From CALJFL01 sp964590005 (GTDB taxonomy: Bacteria > Pseudomonadota > Gammaproteobacteria > Pseudomonadales > Halieaceae): a stretch of DNA of 5,328 nucleotides. The stretch spans positions 1-5,328 of the forward strand of contig CAZPVJ010000169.1 in assembly GCA_964590005.1 (NCBI GenBank), read 5' to 3'. The position numbers were made by a program, and so were the translations under genes. Shown here in pieces: positions 4,873 through 5,328 of this stretch. Below the pieces are notes generated by a model, which searched no databases, had not been told where the DNA came from, and worked only from the letters and a program-made list of their open reading frames with translations. The stretch's first letter is position 1. Every line of letters starts with the position of its first letter.

Positions 4873-5328
4873 AAAAATCCCGGCTGGGAGACGCCGCCAA
4901 AGCGCCGCACCGGGATCGGCGATAGCCAGGAAATCAGGGCTCAGCAGGGTATCGCGCTGGTTATAGCGCAAAGGTTGGCCATCCAGTCCAACCACAGCAC
5001 CGCCCGCCGCCTCCACCAGCGCCTGCCCGGCCGCCACATCCCATTCGCTACAGGGCGAAAAGCGCGGATAGAAATCCCCGCTGCCAGCTGCGAGCTGACA
5101 GAACTTCAGGGCGCTGCCAGAGTTATCGCGCTCGAAGCCGCCCGCCTCCGCCTGCAGCCAGTCCAGGCAGCGCTGCAGTCTTGGTCCAGAGTGGCGGCGG
5201 CTGGCAAGAACCACGGGGGGGGCGGCCACGGCTCTGACTGCTATGGGCTCTTCGCTCCATTGCCCCTGCTCACGATAGACATACTTTGTCGCGCCGACGC
5301 CTGGTATCCCCAGATAAGCCTCGCGCAA
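4867..5328 (-). CDS. cysQ: 3'(2'),5'-bisphosphate nucleotidase CysQ, C-terminal part, 5' end off the window
   Basis: The last 153 residues of an inositol-monophosphatase superfamily enzyme are present; E. coli CysQ has 246, so roughly 100 N-terminal residues, including the DxxTxAD metal site, lie beyond the right edge. CysQ removes the 3' phosphate of PAP (and PAPS), the by-product of sulfate activation and of phosphopantetheine transfer, in the cytoplasm. Diagnostic blocks are SGSALKFCQLAAG, DFYPRFSP and SEWDVAAG (plus 5026-5049, metal-binding Asp codon at 5038-5040), followed by AAGGAVV and a GQPLRYN segment that match CysQ rather than SuhB. The frame is open to position 5328, and the TTG there is not a start. 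A run of eight C in the coding strand (plus 5215-5222) encodes part of AAPPVV, and the protein is in frame on both sides of it. The stop lies in an inverted repeat. Confidence 0.92.
   Translation of the reverse strand: MREAYLGIPGVGATKYVYREQGQWSEEPIAVRAVAAPPVVLASRRHSGPRLQRCLDWLQAEAGGFERDNSGSALKFCQLAAGSGDFYPRFSPCSEWDVAAGQALVEAAGGAVVGLDGQPLRYNQRDTLLSPDFLAIADPGAALWRRLPAGIFG

Noticed and set aside
4343..4966. 207-codon open frame on the plus strand crossing the hydrolase, ydcH, the gap and cysQ
   Set aside because: It runs antisense through three recognised gene ends and a palindromic gap; the product is low-complexity and resembles no protein I know.

Overview
The window looks like an ordinary chromosomal stretch of a Gram-negative, moderately GC-rich bacterium, most likely a gammaproteobacterium. 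The reasons are a CysQ-type phosphatase and a Kef-type antiporter tail of proteobacterial character, a short YdcH/DUF465 protein, a Sec signal peptide on a periplasmic metallo-hydrolase, and tight gene packing. A marine lineage such as Halieaceae is my guess from protein flavour only; nothing here fixes the taxon. There is no tRNA, rRNA, CRISPR array, insertion sequence or phage gene.

Layout, left to right. (1) Positions 2-259 (+) are the 3' end of a Kef-type cation:proton antiporter, its nucleotide-binding RCK/TrkA_N tail. (2) Convergent with it, nine bases away, is a 412-residue membrane di-iron hydroxylase of the fatty acid hydroxylase superfamily (269-1507, -), closest in layout to alkylglycerol monooxygenase. 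(3) A 173-bp divergent region (1508-1680) holds a candidate promoter and a 7-bp inverted repeat on the hydroxylase side. (4) Positions 1681-3560 (+) form a two-gene alkylation-repair operon. The first gene fuses an Ada methyl-phosphotriester sensor, an AraC-type DNA-binding domain and an AlkA glycosylase. It overlaps by ATGA an ogt-type O6-alkylguanine methyltransferase. (5) Two bases after ogt, and convergent with it, ends an exported MBL-fold hydrolase (3563-4462, -), preceded on the same strand by a ydcH-like gene (4499-4738, -). (6) A palindrome-rich gap (4739-4866) separates these from the 3' part of cysQ (4867-5328, -), which runs off the right edge.

The most coherent system is the repair operon. 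A methylated phosphate in DNA would be transferred to Cys43 of the sensor, turning the AraC domain into an activator. The same protein carries the base-excision activity for N-alkylpurines, and the coupled Ogt handles O6-alkylguanine. The module therefore covers what E. coli does with separate ada and alkA genes. The same arrangement is known elsewhere (M. tuberculosis Rv1317c-Rv1316c), so it is not new. The less explained items are the bacterial AGMO-like hydroxylase, the inverted-repeat-rich gap before cysQ, and the orphan exported MBL hydrolase. I did not find a convincing undescribed multi-gene system.
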